In this document: positions 51,800 to 61,139 of the stretch, in pieces
Numbering within the stretch: the first letter of the stretch is position 1
How the letters are laid out: the number at the start of each line of letters is the position of its first letter
NCBI RefSeq assembly: GCF_016595215.1
Contig: NZ_JAENHK010000010.1
Coordinates: forward strand, 957,136 to 1,021,135
Source: Chryseobacterium paridis
GTDB lineage: Bacteria; Bacteroidota; Bacteroidia; Flavobacteriales; Weeksellaceae
Length of the DNA stretch: 64,000 bases
Direction of reading: 5' to 3'
The notes under the pieces: model-generated
Told to the model about the DNA's origin: nothing
Database searches by the model: none
Seen by the model: only the letters and a program-made list of their open reading frames with translations
Made by a program: the position numbers and the translations under genes

Positions 51800-53161
51800 A
51801 TGAATATCCAGGAAATAGTATCAGATCAAAAAGCATTTTTCAAAACACATAAAACTAAAAGTATAAAGTTTAGGAAAATGTATCTTGAAAAATTAAAAGA
51901 GCTCATTCATCAAAATGAAGAGCTCCTTTACAAAGCCATAGAGAAAGATTTTGGAAAATCAAGATTTGACACCTTTACGACGGAAATTTCTTTTGTTTTA
52001 AAAGATATTGACTACTATTTACATCATCTAAAGACACTTTCAAAGCCTAAAAAGGTATCTACAAATTTTGCCAATCAGATTGGAAAAAGCAGAATCTATC
52101 CAGAACCTCTTGGCTGTGTACTCGTTATCGGGGCATGGAACTACCCTTATCAATTATCTCTTTCTCCATTAATTGCGGCTTTAGCAGCAGGCAACTGTTG
52201 CATCTTAAAACCAAGTGAAATTGCTGGAAATACAATGTCAGCAATGGCAAAAATCATTAATGAAAATTTCCCACCAGAGTACATTCGTGTTTATGAAGGA
52301 GGAATTGATGAAACAACAGAGCTTCTGCGATTTAAATTTGATAAAATATTTTTCACAGGAAGTACCAAAATCGGCAAAATCATTTATAAAGCTGCCGCTG
52401 AGCATCTGACTCCCGTAACTTTAGAATTAGGAGGAAAATCACCCACAGTCGTTACTAAAGAGGCTAATCTTGAAGTAGCAGCCAAAAGAATTGTTTGGGG
52501 GAAATTTTTAAATGCAGGCCAGACATGTGTAGCTCCTGATTATCTTGCCGTTGAACAGTCTGTTCAGGAACAATTCCTGGAAATGCTCAGAAAATATATT
52601 AAAGAATTTAAATATACTCCGGGTTCGGATCAGTACACAAGAATTATTAATCAAAAGAACTTCCAGCGTCTTGTTCAGCTGATTGATAAAGAAAAAATAT
52701 ATTTTGGAGGTGCTTACAATGAAGAGCAGCTATACATAGAACCAACTATCCTGACGAATATTGCCTGGCAGGATACCATTATGCAGGATGAAATTTTCGG
52801 TCCTTTATTACCTGTTATTACTTTTACCAGTTTTAATCAGATTATAAATACCATTGCTGATTTGGAAAAACCACTTGCAGCTTACTTATTCAGCAACAAT
52901 TCTGATGAAAAAGAAATCTTCAAACAAAAAATATCGTTTGGTGGAGGGTGTATTAATGATGTTGTTATGCACTTAAGCAATGATAATTTACCATTTGGAG
53001 GTGTTGGAAATTCAGGAATAGGTCATTATCACGGCCAATACGGTTTTGAAACATTTTCGCATCAAAAATCAATATTAGAGCGAGTAACCTGGGGTGAACC
53101 TAATATAAAATATCCACCCTATTCTGAAAAAAAATTAAGCTGGATCAAAAAATTTTTATAA
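51800..53161 (+). CDS. Aldehyde dehydrogenase (class 3-like)
   Basis: From ATG at 51800 the 453-residue protein has the oxidation residues E209 in TLELGGKSP and C243 in NAGQTCVAP. It is shorter than classical 490-residue ALDHs and ends in a membrane-like or cytosolic C-terminus (WIKKFL), as in the ALDH3 group. It would oxidise medium- to long-chain aldehydes. It follows the MFS gene by 44 bases. A terminator lies after it. Confidence 0.92.
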   Translation: MNIQEIVSDQKAFFKTHKTKSIKFRKMYLEKLKELIHQNEELLYKAIEKDFGKSRFDTFTTEISFVLKDIDYYLHHLKTLSKPKKVSTNFANQIGKSRIYPEPLGCVLVIGAWNYPYQLSLSPLIAALAAGNCCILKPSEIAGNTMSAMAKIINENFPPEYIRVYEGGIDETTELLRFKFDKIFFTGSTKIGKIIYKAAAEHLTPVTLELGGKSPTVVTKEANLEVAAKRIVWGKFLNAGQTCVAPDYLAVEQSVQEQFLEMLRKYIKEFKYTPGSDQYTRIINQKNFQRLVQLIDKEKIYFGGAYNEEQLYIEPTILTNIAWQDTIMQDEIFGPLLPVITFTSFNQIINTIADLEKPLAAYLFSNNSDEKEIFKQKISFGGGCINDVVMHLSNDNLPFGGVGNSGIGHYHGQYGFETFSHQKSILERVTWGEPNIKYPPYSEKKLSWIKKFL

Positions 53162-53164
53162 AAT

Positions 53165-53191
53165 AAAAAACCGAGAAAATTCTCGGTTTTT
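53165..53191. terminator. Bidirectional terminator
   Basis: Stem AAAACCGAGAA/TTCTCGGTTTT with flanking A and T runs, between convergent ALDH and thioredoxin-like genes. Confidence 0.85.
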
Positions 53192-53196
53192 ATTAT

Positions 53197-53766
53197 TTAC
53201 GATTTCGGAGTCCATTGACCAAAAAATTCTTTCACTTTTTCTAAGCTATATCCTTTATCCTGCTCTAAGACATCACTCTGCTGAACATGGATCATTTTAC
53301 CATTTTTATCTAAAATAATAAATACCGGATACCCATACTTATCTCCCGGGTTACCATATTGTGCAAAAATCTTCTCATTCTTATTATCTGGCGAGAAGTT
53401 GAGATGGTAATACAAATAGTTCTGATCTACCATTTCTTTCAATTCAGGAGTCGTTTGTACAAACTGATTAAATCTTAAACACCAGATACACCAATTTCCA
53501 CCAGCCTGTATCATGATATTTTTATTTTCTTTTTTTGCCTGAGCAATCAGTTTATCAATATCTTTTTGTGCATCAGCTTTTGGATCATAAGGCTTCGGTA
53601 GTTTAGCCTTTTCTTCTGCTGCCTTTTTCTTAGCATCCAGCTCTGCAGGATCAGTCTTTACAAGCAACGCCTTATCTCTTGAATCCCTTTCAGGAGTTTT
53701 CTTTGTTTCCTGAGAAAAAACAAAAGTACTTACTATCAGGAAAGCTGCAATTGACAATTTTTTCAT
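53197..53766 (-). CDS. Secreted thioredoxin-like protein
   Basis: A 189-residue protein with a signal peptide (MKKLSIAAFLIVSTFVFSQ), a Lys/Ala/Glu-rich linker (about 40-80) and a thioredoxin-fold domain with C93-I-W-C96 in NWCIWCLRF. The cis-Pro is in YGYPVFIIL. It probably acts in periplasmic disulfide reduction or exchange; the partner is unknown. Confidence 0.87.
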   Translation of the reverse strand: MKKLSIAAFLIVSTFVFSQETKKTPERDSRDKALLVKTDPAELDAKKKAAEEKAKLPKPYDPKADAQKDIDKLIAQAKKENKNIMIQAGGNWCIWCLRFNQFVQTTPELKEMVDQNYLYYHLNFSPDNKNEKIFAQYGNPGDKYGYPVFIILDKNGKMIHVQQSDVLEQDKGYSLEKVKEFFGQWTPKS

Positions 53767-53829
53767 AACATAAAAGTAAAAAAATAATACTTATTACAAG
53801 CAAAAAGGGAACCATATTTTTATTATCAC

Positions 53830-53837
53830 TAAATTTG
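53830..53837 (+). promoter_or_regulatory. TANNTTTG promoter of the LpxL-like operon
   Basis: TAAATTTG, ending nine bases before the ATG at 53846, so the leader is very short. Confidence 0.6.
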
Positions 53838-53845
53838 CATGTTTT

Positions 53846-54730
53846 ATGAATTTCCTGATCAAGATACTATACCTGATTTCTAAGCTCCCGTTAAAAATAT
53901 TATATATTTTTTCGGATATTATTTTCTTTTTAAACTATTACATTGTAGGTTATAGAAAAAATGTAATAACCGAAAATCTCAGAAAATCTTTTCCTCAGAA
54001 ATCAGAGCAAGAGATTGGCGAGATCAGGAAAAAATTCTACCTTAATTTTTCAGACTATTTAGTAGAAACGGTAAAATCATTCAGTATTTCTGAAACAGAA
54101 TCCAGAGTCAGAATGCAGCATATCAATCAGGAGGTATTCCATGAAGCGAAGGCAGAAGGAAAAAATATTATCCTGCTGGCTGGCCATGTATTCAACTGGG
54201 AATGGATCAATGCACTGGCAACAATTATCCCTCAGGATCATTGTCATCCCGTTTACAGGAAAGTAAACAGTGACTTTTGGGAAAATCAAATGAAGAAGGT
54301 CCGTAATAAATTTGGAAATGAGGCTTTAGAGGCTAATGAGGTCATCCTTAACATTTTCAGATCCAAAAATGATGGAAGCTCGGCTTATATGTTTGTAGCC
54401 GATCAGACTCCACATTTTGCCCATATTACTTATGGTCTGGAGTTTCTTAATCAAAGAACTCCTGTTTTTGTAGGGTATGATAAGCTGGCCACAAGAATGG
54501 ATCTCGCTTTTATTTATTGTGAGATGAAAAAAGTAAAGCGAGGCTTTTATCAGGTCAATTATCATAGAATTCGTCCTGATGGTGAAAAGTTTGTTGAACA
54601 TGAAGTAGTGAAAAAGTTTCATAAATTATTGGAAAACACTTTACATAAAAACCCTGATAATTATCTCTGGTCGCATAGAAAGTGGAAATATCAGGATTCT
54701 ATCAAAAATTTTGATTCAGAAAAAAAATAG
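53846..54730 (+). CDS. LpxL/HtrB-like lipid A acyltransferase
   Basis: A 294-residue membrane-associated protein with one N-terminal hydrophobic segment and the catalytic H-x4-E (H114, E119 in AGHVFNWEW), followed by HPVYRKVNSDFW. This is the LpxL-type late acyltransferase family that adds secondary acyl chains to lipid A. The next gene, five bases on, is a glycosyltransferase, so both probably act on envelope lipids. Confidence 0.88.
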   Translation: MNFLIKILYLISKLPLKILYIFSDIIFFLNYYIVGYRKNVITENLRKSFPQKSEQEIGEIRKKFYLNFSDYLVETVKSFSISETESRVRMQHINQEVFHEAKAEGKNIILLAGHVFNWEWINALATIIPQDHCHPVYRKVNSDFWENQMKKVRNKFGNEALEANEVILNIFRSKNDGSSAYMFVADQTPHFAHITYGLEFLNQRTPVFVGYDKLATRMDLAFIYCEMKKVKRGFYQVNYHRIRPDGEKFVEHEVVKKFHKLLENTLHKNPDNYLWSHRKWKYQDSIKNFDSEKK

Positions 54731-54735
54731 ATCAG

Positions 54736-55713
54736 ATGTCAAAAAAATTAGCAGTTGTTATCTTAAACTGGAATGGCAGAAATTGGCTGGAAAAGTTTCT
54801 TCCAAGTGTTGTACACTTTTCTTCTGAGGCAGACATCTATGTAATTGATAATCTTTCTACAGATGATTCTATAGAATATCTGAACACTCAATTTCCAACA
54901 GTACATATCATTAAAAATGATAAAAACTACGGTTTTGCAGGCGGATACAATGTAGGTTTAAAAGATATACAAGCTGAATACTATTGTTTATTAAATTCGG
55001 ATGTAGAAGTAACTGAAAACTGGCTTCCACCAGTATTGGATATTTTTGCGAAAAATTCTGAAATAGCAGCTATTCAACCTAAAATTTCATCATTTAATAA
55101 TAAAAGGGATTTTGAATTCGCCGGAGCAGGAGGAGGATTAATAGATAATTTAGGATATCCTTATTGCAGGGGAAGAATATTTGATGATGTAGAAGAAGAT
55201 AAAGGACAATATGACGATGAAACAGAAATATTCTGGGCCTCAGGATGCTGTTTTTTTGTTCGGTCAAAAGATTTTTGGAACCAACATGGTTTTGATGAAA
55301 GGTTTTTTGCCCATCAGGAAGAGATAGACTTATGCTGGAGATTTATTAATACAGGAAAAAAAATATATTATACTGGAAAATCTACTGTTTACCATGTAGG
55401 TGGAGGAACTTTAAATAAACAAAGTGCACAGAAGACTTATTTAAATATCAGAAATAATCTTTCCATGATGCTTAAAAATTTGCCTTTCCCAAAGTTGATA
55501 TGGCTTATTTTTTTCAGACTTTGTTTAGATGGTATTGCAGGAATATATTTTGGTTTAAAAAATGGCTTCCCGCATCTTTGGGCTGTTGTAAGAGCACATT
55601 TTGGTTTTTATGCGCAACTTCCGGAAACATGGAAACGTCGTCAGAAGAATCAGAAAAATGGATTTTATCAGAGTAAATGGCTTATATTTAAGCACTTTTT
55701 GGGGAACAAATAA
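54736..55713 (+). CDS. Glycosyltransferase family 2
   Basis: A 325-residue GT2 enzyme. The N-terminal LAVVILNWNGRNWLEKFLP and YVIDNLSTDDS nucleotide-binding part, the CLLNSDVEV metal-binding (DxD-like) segment and the HQEEIDLCWRFINTG acceptor helix are clear. The late hydrophobic stretch (LIWLIFFRLCLDGI) may bind the membrane. The donor and acceptor are unknown; a cell-surface glycan is likely. Operon with the LpxL-like gene. Confidence 0.9.
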   Translation: MSKKLAVVILNWNGRNWLEKFLPSVVHFSSEADIYVIDNLSTDDSIEYLNTQFPTVHIIKNDKNYGFAGGYNVGLKDIQAEYYCLLNSDVEVTENWLPPVLDIFAKNSEIAAIQPKISSFNNKRDFEFAGAGGGLIDNLGYPYCRGRIFDDVEEDKGQYDDETEIFWASGCCFFVRSKDFWNQHGFDERFFAHQEEIDLCWRFINTGKKIYYTGKSTVYHVGGGTLNKQSAQKTYLNIRNNLSMMLKNLPFPKLIWLIFFRLCLDGIAGIYFGLKNGFPHLWAVVRAHFGFYAQLPETWKRRQKNQKNGFYQSKWLIFKHFLGNK

Positions 55714-55719
55714 TTTAAT

Positions 55720-55874
55720 AGTGGAAAATTGAAAGTGGAAAGTTGAAATTAAAAGTTATGAATTAAGAATTATTTTTGCTAAACCCTAAATCCTCAAACC
55801 CTCAAACCCTCAAACTCTAAACCCGTAACTCGTAAAAAATAACCAATTACCTTACAACCTATAACTTATACTCT
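55720..55874. repeat. Heptad-array element F
   Basis: Starts six bases after the GT2 stop. Left arm: GAAAATT, GAAAGTG, GAAAGTT, GAAATTA, GTTATGA, ATTAAGA. Right arm: TAAACCC, TAAATCC, TCAAACCC (twice), TCAAACT, CGTAACT, AATAACC, AATTACC. It is the inverted homologue of element B, with two instead of six TAATTCA-type units (reverse-complement frame). Confidence 0.85.
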
Positions 55875-55879
55875 TAAAA

Positions 55880-56434
55880 ATGGATTTTTGTGCAATAGAT
55901 TTCGAAACAGCAACCAATGACAGAAGCTCGGCTTGTGAACTTGGGGTTTGTATTGTTCAGGATTCTAAAATTGTTGAGACAAAAACCTGGCTGATTAAGC
56001 CTCCAAGCTTTCCTTATTTTAGCAGGTTTAATGTAGCAGTTCATGGTATTGAACCAGAAGATGTGAAGGATTCACCTACTTTCGATGAGATATGGCATGA
56101 AGTCGAAGAGATGATGTATGGAACACTAATGATTGCTCATAATGCGAGTTTCGATGCGGGAGTGTTAAGGGGTTGTCTTAAACATTATGGGATATTTACT
56201 CCCAAATTAAATTATTTGTGCAGTATCCAGCTGGCTAAGAAATCCTGGAATTATCTCCCTAAATATGGACTTAAACACTTATCTGAGTATCATCAGATCA
56301 GCTTTAATCACCATAGAGCCGGAGATGATGCTGAAGCTTGTGCTAAAATTTCGTTATTAGCTTTCGAAAAATTATTTCTAAGCAGTAATGAAGAAATTCA
56401 TGACTACTTGCGTGCTAAAATAAAACAGCTTTAG
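55880..56434 (+). CDS. DEDDh-type 3'-5' exonuclease (DnaQ-like)
   Basis: A 184-residue protein with the four acidic residues and His of the DEDDh family: D7 and E9 in CAIDFET, D92 in ASFDAGV, H145 and D150 in HHRAGDD. It is a small, stand-alone DnaQ-like exonuclease, as used in proofreading or RNA turnover. Its stop is only two bases from the convergent apaG stop. Confidence 0.9.
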   Translation: MDFCAIDFETATNDRSSACELGVCIVQDSKIVETKTWLIKPPSFPYFSRFNVAVHGIEPEDVKDSPTFDEIWHEVEEMMYGTLMIAHNASFDAGVLRGCLKHYGIFTPKLNYLCSIQLAKKSWNYLPKYGLKHLSEYHQISFNHHRAGDDAEACAKISLLAFEKLFLSSNEEIHDYLRAKIKQL

Positions 56435-56436
56435 TT

Positions 56437-56823
56437 TTAATTGCTTAAAACTTCAGAGAGCAGGTTGAATTTTGGAATATCGATTTCAAAACTTTCCTGA
56501 GTCTCCATGTTTTTAACCAGGTATTTCCCGCTCATATTTCCTACTCCGGAACGAAGCATCACATTAGAGAAATAACCGAAATTTTCACCTATAGCAATCT
56601 CTGGTGTCAATCCTATCACCCCATCTCCAATGATTTCTGTATATCCAAAACCTACGTCGAAGATCAGCCATTTTCTTTTCAAAACTTTAATAGGAAAATC
56701 ACCGTCGTTTTCTATGGTAATGTTATACTTAAAGACATAACGGTTTTCTGAGGGGTAACTGTTTTTAATATCATATTCAGGAACAACTGAAACTTTGATA
56801 TTGGAAGTTATTTTTGAGAACAT
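56437..56823 (-). CDS. apaG: ApaG protein
   Basis: From ATG at 56823 (MFSKITSNIKVSVVP) the 128-residue protein is the ApaG/FN3-like fold: RYVFKYNITIENDGD, IGLTPEIAIGENFGYFSN and SGKYLVKNMETQESFE. The family has been linked with Co2+/Mg2+ efflux, but the role is unclear. The first codon of the longer frame is GTG at 56826. It converges with the exonuclease gene. Confidence 0.92.
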   Translation of the reverse strand: MFSKITSNIKVSVVPEYDIKNSYPSENRYVFKYNITIENDGDFPIKVLKRKWLIFDVGFGYTEIIGDGVIGLTPEIAIGENFGYFSNVMLRSGVGNMSGKYLVKNMETQESFEIDIPKFNLLSEVLSN

Positions 56824-56848
56824 CACTTAATATTTGTTTAAATAAATA

Positions 56849-56878
56849 CAAAAATCTCGCCTTTTTTAAGACGAGATT
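56849..56878 (-). terminator. Terminator after odhB
   Basis: Stem AATCTCG/CGAGATT around a CTTTTTTAAGA stretch, 29 bases past the odhB stop at 56907. Confidence 0.7.
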
Positions 56879-56906
56879 GTAATTTATATTATAATTTTCT
56901 TAAAAT

Positions 56907-58160
56907 TTATAATTCTAATGCTTTTCGTTCGTTACCACCCATTAATATTTCAACAGGATTGTCGATACCTTCTTTTACAGCAACAAGGAATCCTACAGAT
57001 TCTTTACCGTCAATAATTCTGTGGTCATAAGACATAGCCACATACATCATTGGACGAATTACAACTTGTCCATCTACCGCTACTGGTCTTTGGATAATGT
57101 TGTGCATTCCAAGGATTGCAGATTGAGGAGGGTTGATAATTGGAGTAGACATCATAGATCCGAAAGTACCACCATTGGTAATTGTAAATGTACCACCAGT
57201 CATTTCATCAACACTGATTTTACCATCTCTAACCTTAGTAGCCAAATCTTTGATATTAGCTTCGATACTTCTGAAAGTCATATCTTCAGCATTTCTCAAT
57301 ACAGGAACCATTAATCCTTTAGGACCAGAAACCGCAATTGAAATATCACAAAAATCATAGTTTATTTTGAAATCTCCATCGATAGATGCATTTACATCAG
57401 GATACATTTGCAATGCTCTTGTAACTGCTTTTGTAAAGAAAGACATGAAACCAAGTCCGATTCCGTGCTTTTGAGCAAACTCATCTTTATATTGCTTTCT
57501 GATTCTGAAGATCTCAGACATGTCAACCTCATTGAATGTTGTTAACATGGCTGTTTCATTCTTTACAGAAACTAATCTTGAAGCAATTTTTCTTCTTAGA
57601 ACTGAAAGTTTAGTTGTAGTAGTAGCTCTTGATCCGTTAGTAGAAGATACACTTCCCATTGCAGGAACAGCAGCTAATTCAGCATCAGTTTTAGTTACTC
57701 TTCCATCTCTTCCAGATCCGGAAACTTGTCCTGCATCAATTCCTTTTTCGTCAAGAATTTTCTTAGCAGCCGGAGAAGGAGTTCCTGTTGCATATGTTTG
57801 AGCAGCAGCTACAGGTTGAGCAGCTGGTTTTGGAGCTTCTTGAACTGGTGCAGCTTTAGGAGCCTCCTCTTTTTTAGGAGCTTCTGCAGCGGGAGCAGGA
57901 GCTGCACCTTCTGGTTTAGCAGCATCCATATCAATTAAACAAACTACCTGACCTACTTGTACAACTTCACCTTCTTCTGCCTTTAAAGTAATAACACCAC
58001 TTTGCTCAGCAGGAAGTTCTAGAGTTGCTTTATCTGAGTCTACCTCAGCGATTGGTTGATCTTTTTCTACATAATCACCATCTTTCACAAGCCAAGTCGC
58101 GATTTCAACTTCTGTTATTGATTCGCCCGGTGAAGGAACTTTCATTTCTAAAACTGACAT
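56907..58160 (-). CDS. odhB: 2-oxoglutarate dehydrogenase E2, dihydrolipoyl succinyltransferase
   Basis: A 417-residue E2: lipoyl domain with K44 in [13 protein letters not shown], an Ala/Pro/Glu-rich linker, an E3-binding domain (about 125-165: [20 protein letters not shown]) and a catalytic domain with [16 protein letters not shown] (active-site His). The [13 protein letters not shown] site and direct linkage to odhA identify it as the succinyl-transferring E2 of the TCA cycle complex. Confidence 0.96.
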   Translation of the reverse strand: MSVLEMKVPSPGESITEVEIATWLVKDGDYVEKDQPIAEVDSDKATLELPAEQSGVITLKAEEGEVVQVGQVVCLIDMDAAKPEGAAPAPAAEAPKKEEAPKAAPVQEAPKPAAQPVAAAQTYATGTPSPAAKKILDEKGIDAGQVSGSGRDGRVTKTDAELAAVPAMGSVSSTNGSRATTTTKLSVLRRKIASRLVSVKNETAMLTTFNEVDMSEIFRIRKQYKDEFAQKHGIGLGFMSFFTKAVTRALQMYPDVNASIDGDFKINYDFCDISIAVSGPKGLMVPVLRNAEDMTFRSIEANIKDLATKVRDGKISVDEMTGGTFTITNGGTFGSMMSTPIINPPQSAILGMHNIIQRPVAVDGQVVIRPMMYVAMSYDHRIIDGKESVGFLVAVKEGIDNPVEILMGGNERKALEL

Positions 58161-58199
58161 ATCGTATTTTTTATTTTTTAATTGATTATTATTAATTGA

Positions 58200-61016
58200 T
58201 TAAACCGTTACAGGTCTTTTTGTTGGAGCATCATTGGTATTAAAAACCTTGTTGATTACTGCATTCTGATTTTTTTCAAACATCTTGTGACTTCCCGGAG
58301 CCGGAGCAGCGCTAGGTACAGCAGCAATTACCTGAATTCCTGTATCCCTGAAGTTTCTTAAGATATAAGACCAAGCCCCCATATTTTCAGGTTCTTCTTG
58401 AGCCCAGATTAATTCTTTTCTGTTTTCATATTTACTGAAAATTTGCTCAATAGCATCAGTCTGTAGCGGATATATTTGCTCAAATCTTACTAATGCAATA
58501 TTTTCAGCATTAAGCTCTTCTTTCTTAGCCAGTAATTCGAAATAGAATTTACCTGAACAAAGAACCACTTTTTCTACTTTTTTAGGATCTGCAGTAGGAT
58601 CATCCAAAATAGGCTGGAAAGCTCCGGTTGCAAAATCTTCTAATGGAGAAACCACTTTTGGATGTCTCAACAATGATTTAGGGCTCATTACAACCAATGG
58701 CTTTCTGTATGTCCATTTCAACTGTCTTCTTAGTAAGTGGAAATAGTTAGCCGGCGATGTAACATTAGCTACTACCATATTCTCGTTGGCACAAAGAGTA
58801 AGGAATCTCTCCAATCTTGCAGAAGAGTGTTCAGCTCCTTGTCCTTCAGAACCGTGAGGCAATAACATTACTAAACCATTTTGAATTTTCCATTTTTCTT
58901 CAGCAGCAGCAAGATACTGGTCAACAATAATTTGAGCTCCGTTTACGAAATCCCCAAACTGTGCTTCCCAAATCGTTAATGTGTTTGGAGACACCATTGC
59001 ATAACCATAATCAAATCCTAAAACACCATATTCTGAAAGATGAGAGTTATAAACATCAAATCTATTTTCAGAAACATGTCTTAATGGGATATATTCTTCT
59101 TCAGTATCTTCAGTTTTTACAACCGCATGTCTGTGAGAGAAAGTACCTCTTTCTACATCTTCTCCTGATATTCTGACGTTATGACCTTCAGTAAGCAATG
59201 TAGCATAGGCTAACCATTCTCCTAAAGCCCAATCTAAAGAGTTTCCTTCAATTGCTTTTACACGGTTTTCGAAAAGCCTTGTAATTTTACTAATGAATTT
59301 TTTATCTGCAGGAAGTGTTGACATTTTAATAGCAAGCTCTTTCAGCTTAGCTAAATCATATGTAGTATCCACTGAAGACTGCATAGCACCTCTTGTAGCA
59401 ATTGGATAATTGGTCCAGTCCTCAGACATAAACACATCCATTACGTTTTTCTCTATTTCTTTAGAAGCATCAAAGTCTTTATCTAAAAGCGCTTTGAAAT
59501 CAGTTTCCATTTTTTTCAGGATATCATTAGAAACGATACTGTCCTGAATCAATTTATCTTTATAGATCTCCCTTGGATTAGGGTGTTTAGAAATCAGCTT
59601 ATATAAATTAGGCTGCGTAAATCTTGGTTCATCCCCTTCGTTATGACCATATTTTCTATATCCTAATAAATCGATATAAACATCTTTTCCAAACTTCGCT
59701 CTGAAATCAGCAGCAAAATGAATAGCGTGTACTACAGCTTCAGCATCATCTGCATTCACATGCATTACCGGAGATTCAGTAACCTTAGCAATATCTGTAC
59801 AGTATGTAGATGATCTTGCATCTGCATAGTTAGTTGTAAATGAAACCTGGTTATTGACAACGATATGAACCGTACCTCCTGTTTTATATCCTTCCAAAGT
59901 CATCATTTGTGCTACTTCATACACAATTCCTTGTCCTGCAATAGCTCCATCTCCGTGGATAATAATTGGTAAAATTTTAGAATAATCTCCTTTATATCTG
60001 TCATCTACTTTAGCACGGCAGATTCCTTCTACTAAGGCAGCTACTGTTTCTAAGTGTGATGGGTTTGGAGTCAAATTAATAGAAACTTCTTCGCCTGAAG
60101 CTGTTTTAATTTTTTTAGAAGATCCTAAGTGATATTTAACGTCACCAGAGAATACATCTTCTTCAAACTCTTTTCCTTCGAATTCAGAGAAAATCTGCTT
60201 ATAAGATTTTCCGAAAATATTGGACAATACATTTAATCTTCCTCTGTGAGCCATTCCTAAAACAACTTCATCAACTCCAAGTTGAGAAGATCTAGAAATT
60301 AACTGATCAAGAGCAGGAATTAATGTTTCACCTCCTTCTAAAGAGAATCTCTTTTGACCAACAAATTTTGTATGAAGATAGTTTTCAAAAGCTACAGCCT
60401 GATTCAACTTTAATAAAATCTCAGTTTTTTCATTAGCTGAAAGACTTGGATGGTTTTCGTTTACCTGTAACCATTTTTTGATAAAATCTTTCTCTTCAAC
60501 ATTGTTGATATAAGTATATTCAACACCGATAGAATCACAATAAATATGCTCTAAATGAGTGATGATATCCTGTAGTGTTGCAGGTTCTTTCATTCCTGTT
60601 TCAACAGCACAGTTGAATTTTGTATTTAAATCTTCCTTACTAAGACCGAAATTTTCGATATCCAAAGTAGGAGTATAATGTCTTCTTTCTCTTACAGGGT
60701 TTGTTTTTGTAAACAAATGTCCTCTTGTTCTGTAAGCCTCAATAAGGTTTACAACTTTAAATTCTTTCTTGATGTGCTCAGGAACCTCTCCGTTTGATAC
60801 CGCCTGAGATATTTGCTGTACTGCAGGGGCAGTATTAGCTGGAGCTTGAATGTATTGGATGTTATCTTCATCACCGTAGTTCTCCAAAGCAAAATCGAAA
60901 CCTTGAAAGAAGGCTTTCCATGATGGCTCTAAAGAATCCGGGAATTTTAAGTATTGTTGGTATAAATCCTCAATTAACTGAGAATGAGCTGCGTTTAGGA
61001 ATGAAAATCTGTCCAT
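58200..61016 (-). CDS. odhA: 2-oxoglutarate dehydrogenase E1
   Basis: A 938-residue thiamine-diphosphate enzyme of normal size. DRFSFLNAAHSQLIEDLYQQ is the standard E1 start. The TPP-binding region has IHGDGAIAGQGIVYEV and LLGYRKYGHNEGDEP; the C-terminal part has LLPHGSEGQGAEHSSARLER. It decarboxylates 2-oxoglutarate and passes the succinyl group to OdhB, 39 bases downstream. A TANNTTTG promoter precedes it. Confidence 0.98.
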   Translation of the reverse strand: MDRFSFLNAAHSQLIEDLYQQYLKFPDSLEPSWKAFFQGFDFALENYGDEDNIQYIQAPANTAPAVQQISQAVSNGEVPEHIKKEFKVVNLIEAYRTRGHLFTKTNPVRERRHYTPTLDIENFGLSKEDLNTKFNCAVETGMKEPATLQDIITHLEHIYCDSIGVEYTYINNVEEKDFIKKWLQVNENHPSLSANEKTEILLKLNQAVAFENYLHTKFVGQKRFSLEGGETLIPALDQLISRSSQLGVDEVVLGMAHRGRLNVLSNIFGKSYKQIFSEFEGKEFEEDVFSGDVKYHLGSSKKIKTASGEEVSINLTPNPSHLETVAALVEGICRAKVDDRYKGDYSKILPIIIHGDGAIAGQGIVYEVAQMMTLEGYKTGGTVHIVVNNQVSFTTNYADARSSTYCTDIAKVTESPVMHVNADDAEAVVHAIHFAADFRAKFGKDVYIDLLGYRKYGHNEGDEPRFTQPNLYKLISKHPNPREIYKDKLIQDSIVSNDILKKMETDFKALLDKDFDASKEIEKNVMDVFMSEDWTNYPIATRGAMQSSVDTTYDLAKLKELAIKMSTLPADKKFISKITRLFENRVKAIEGNSLDWALGEWLAYATLLTEGHNVRISGEDVERGTFSHRHAVVKTEDTEEEYIPLRHVSENRFDVYNSHLSEYGVLGFDYGYAMVSPNTLTIWEAQFGDFVNGAQIIVDQYLAAAEEKWKIQNGLVMLLPHGSEGQGAEHSSARLERFLTLCANENMVVANVTSPANYFHLLRRQLKWTYRKPLVVMSPKSLLRHPKVVSPLEDFATGAFQPILDDPTADPKKVEKVVLCSGKFYFELLAKKEELNAENIALVRFEQIYPLQTDAIEQIFSKYENRKELIWAQEEPENMGAWSYILRNFRDTGIQVIAAVPSAAPAPGSHKMFEKNQNAVINKVFNTNDAPTKRPVTV

Positions 61017-61062
61017 TATTACAGTTTATCTATTATTAAATTTTGTTTGTATAATTAATCCT

Positions 61063-61070
61063 CAAATTTA
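61063..61070 (-). promoter_or_regulatory. TANNTTTG promoter of odhAB
   Basis: The minus strand reads TAAATTTG, 46 bases before the odhA ATG at 61016. Confidence 0.6.
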
Positions 61071-61139
61071 ATAAAAAAAACCGACTTGGGACAGTCTACA
61101 ATTATTAAAAAAACTATAAAAAATATAATTTGTATAAAT

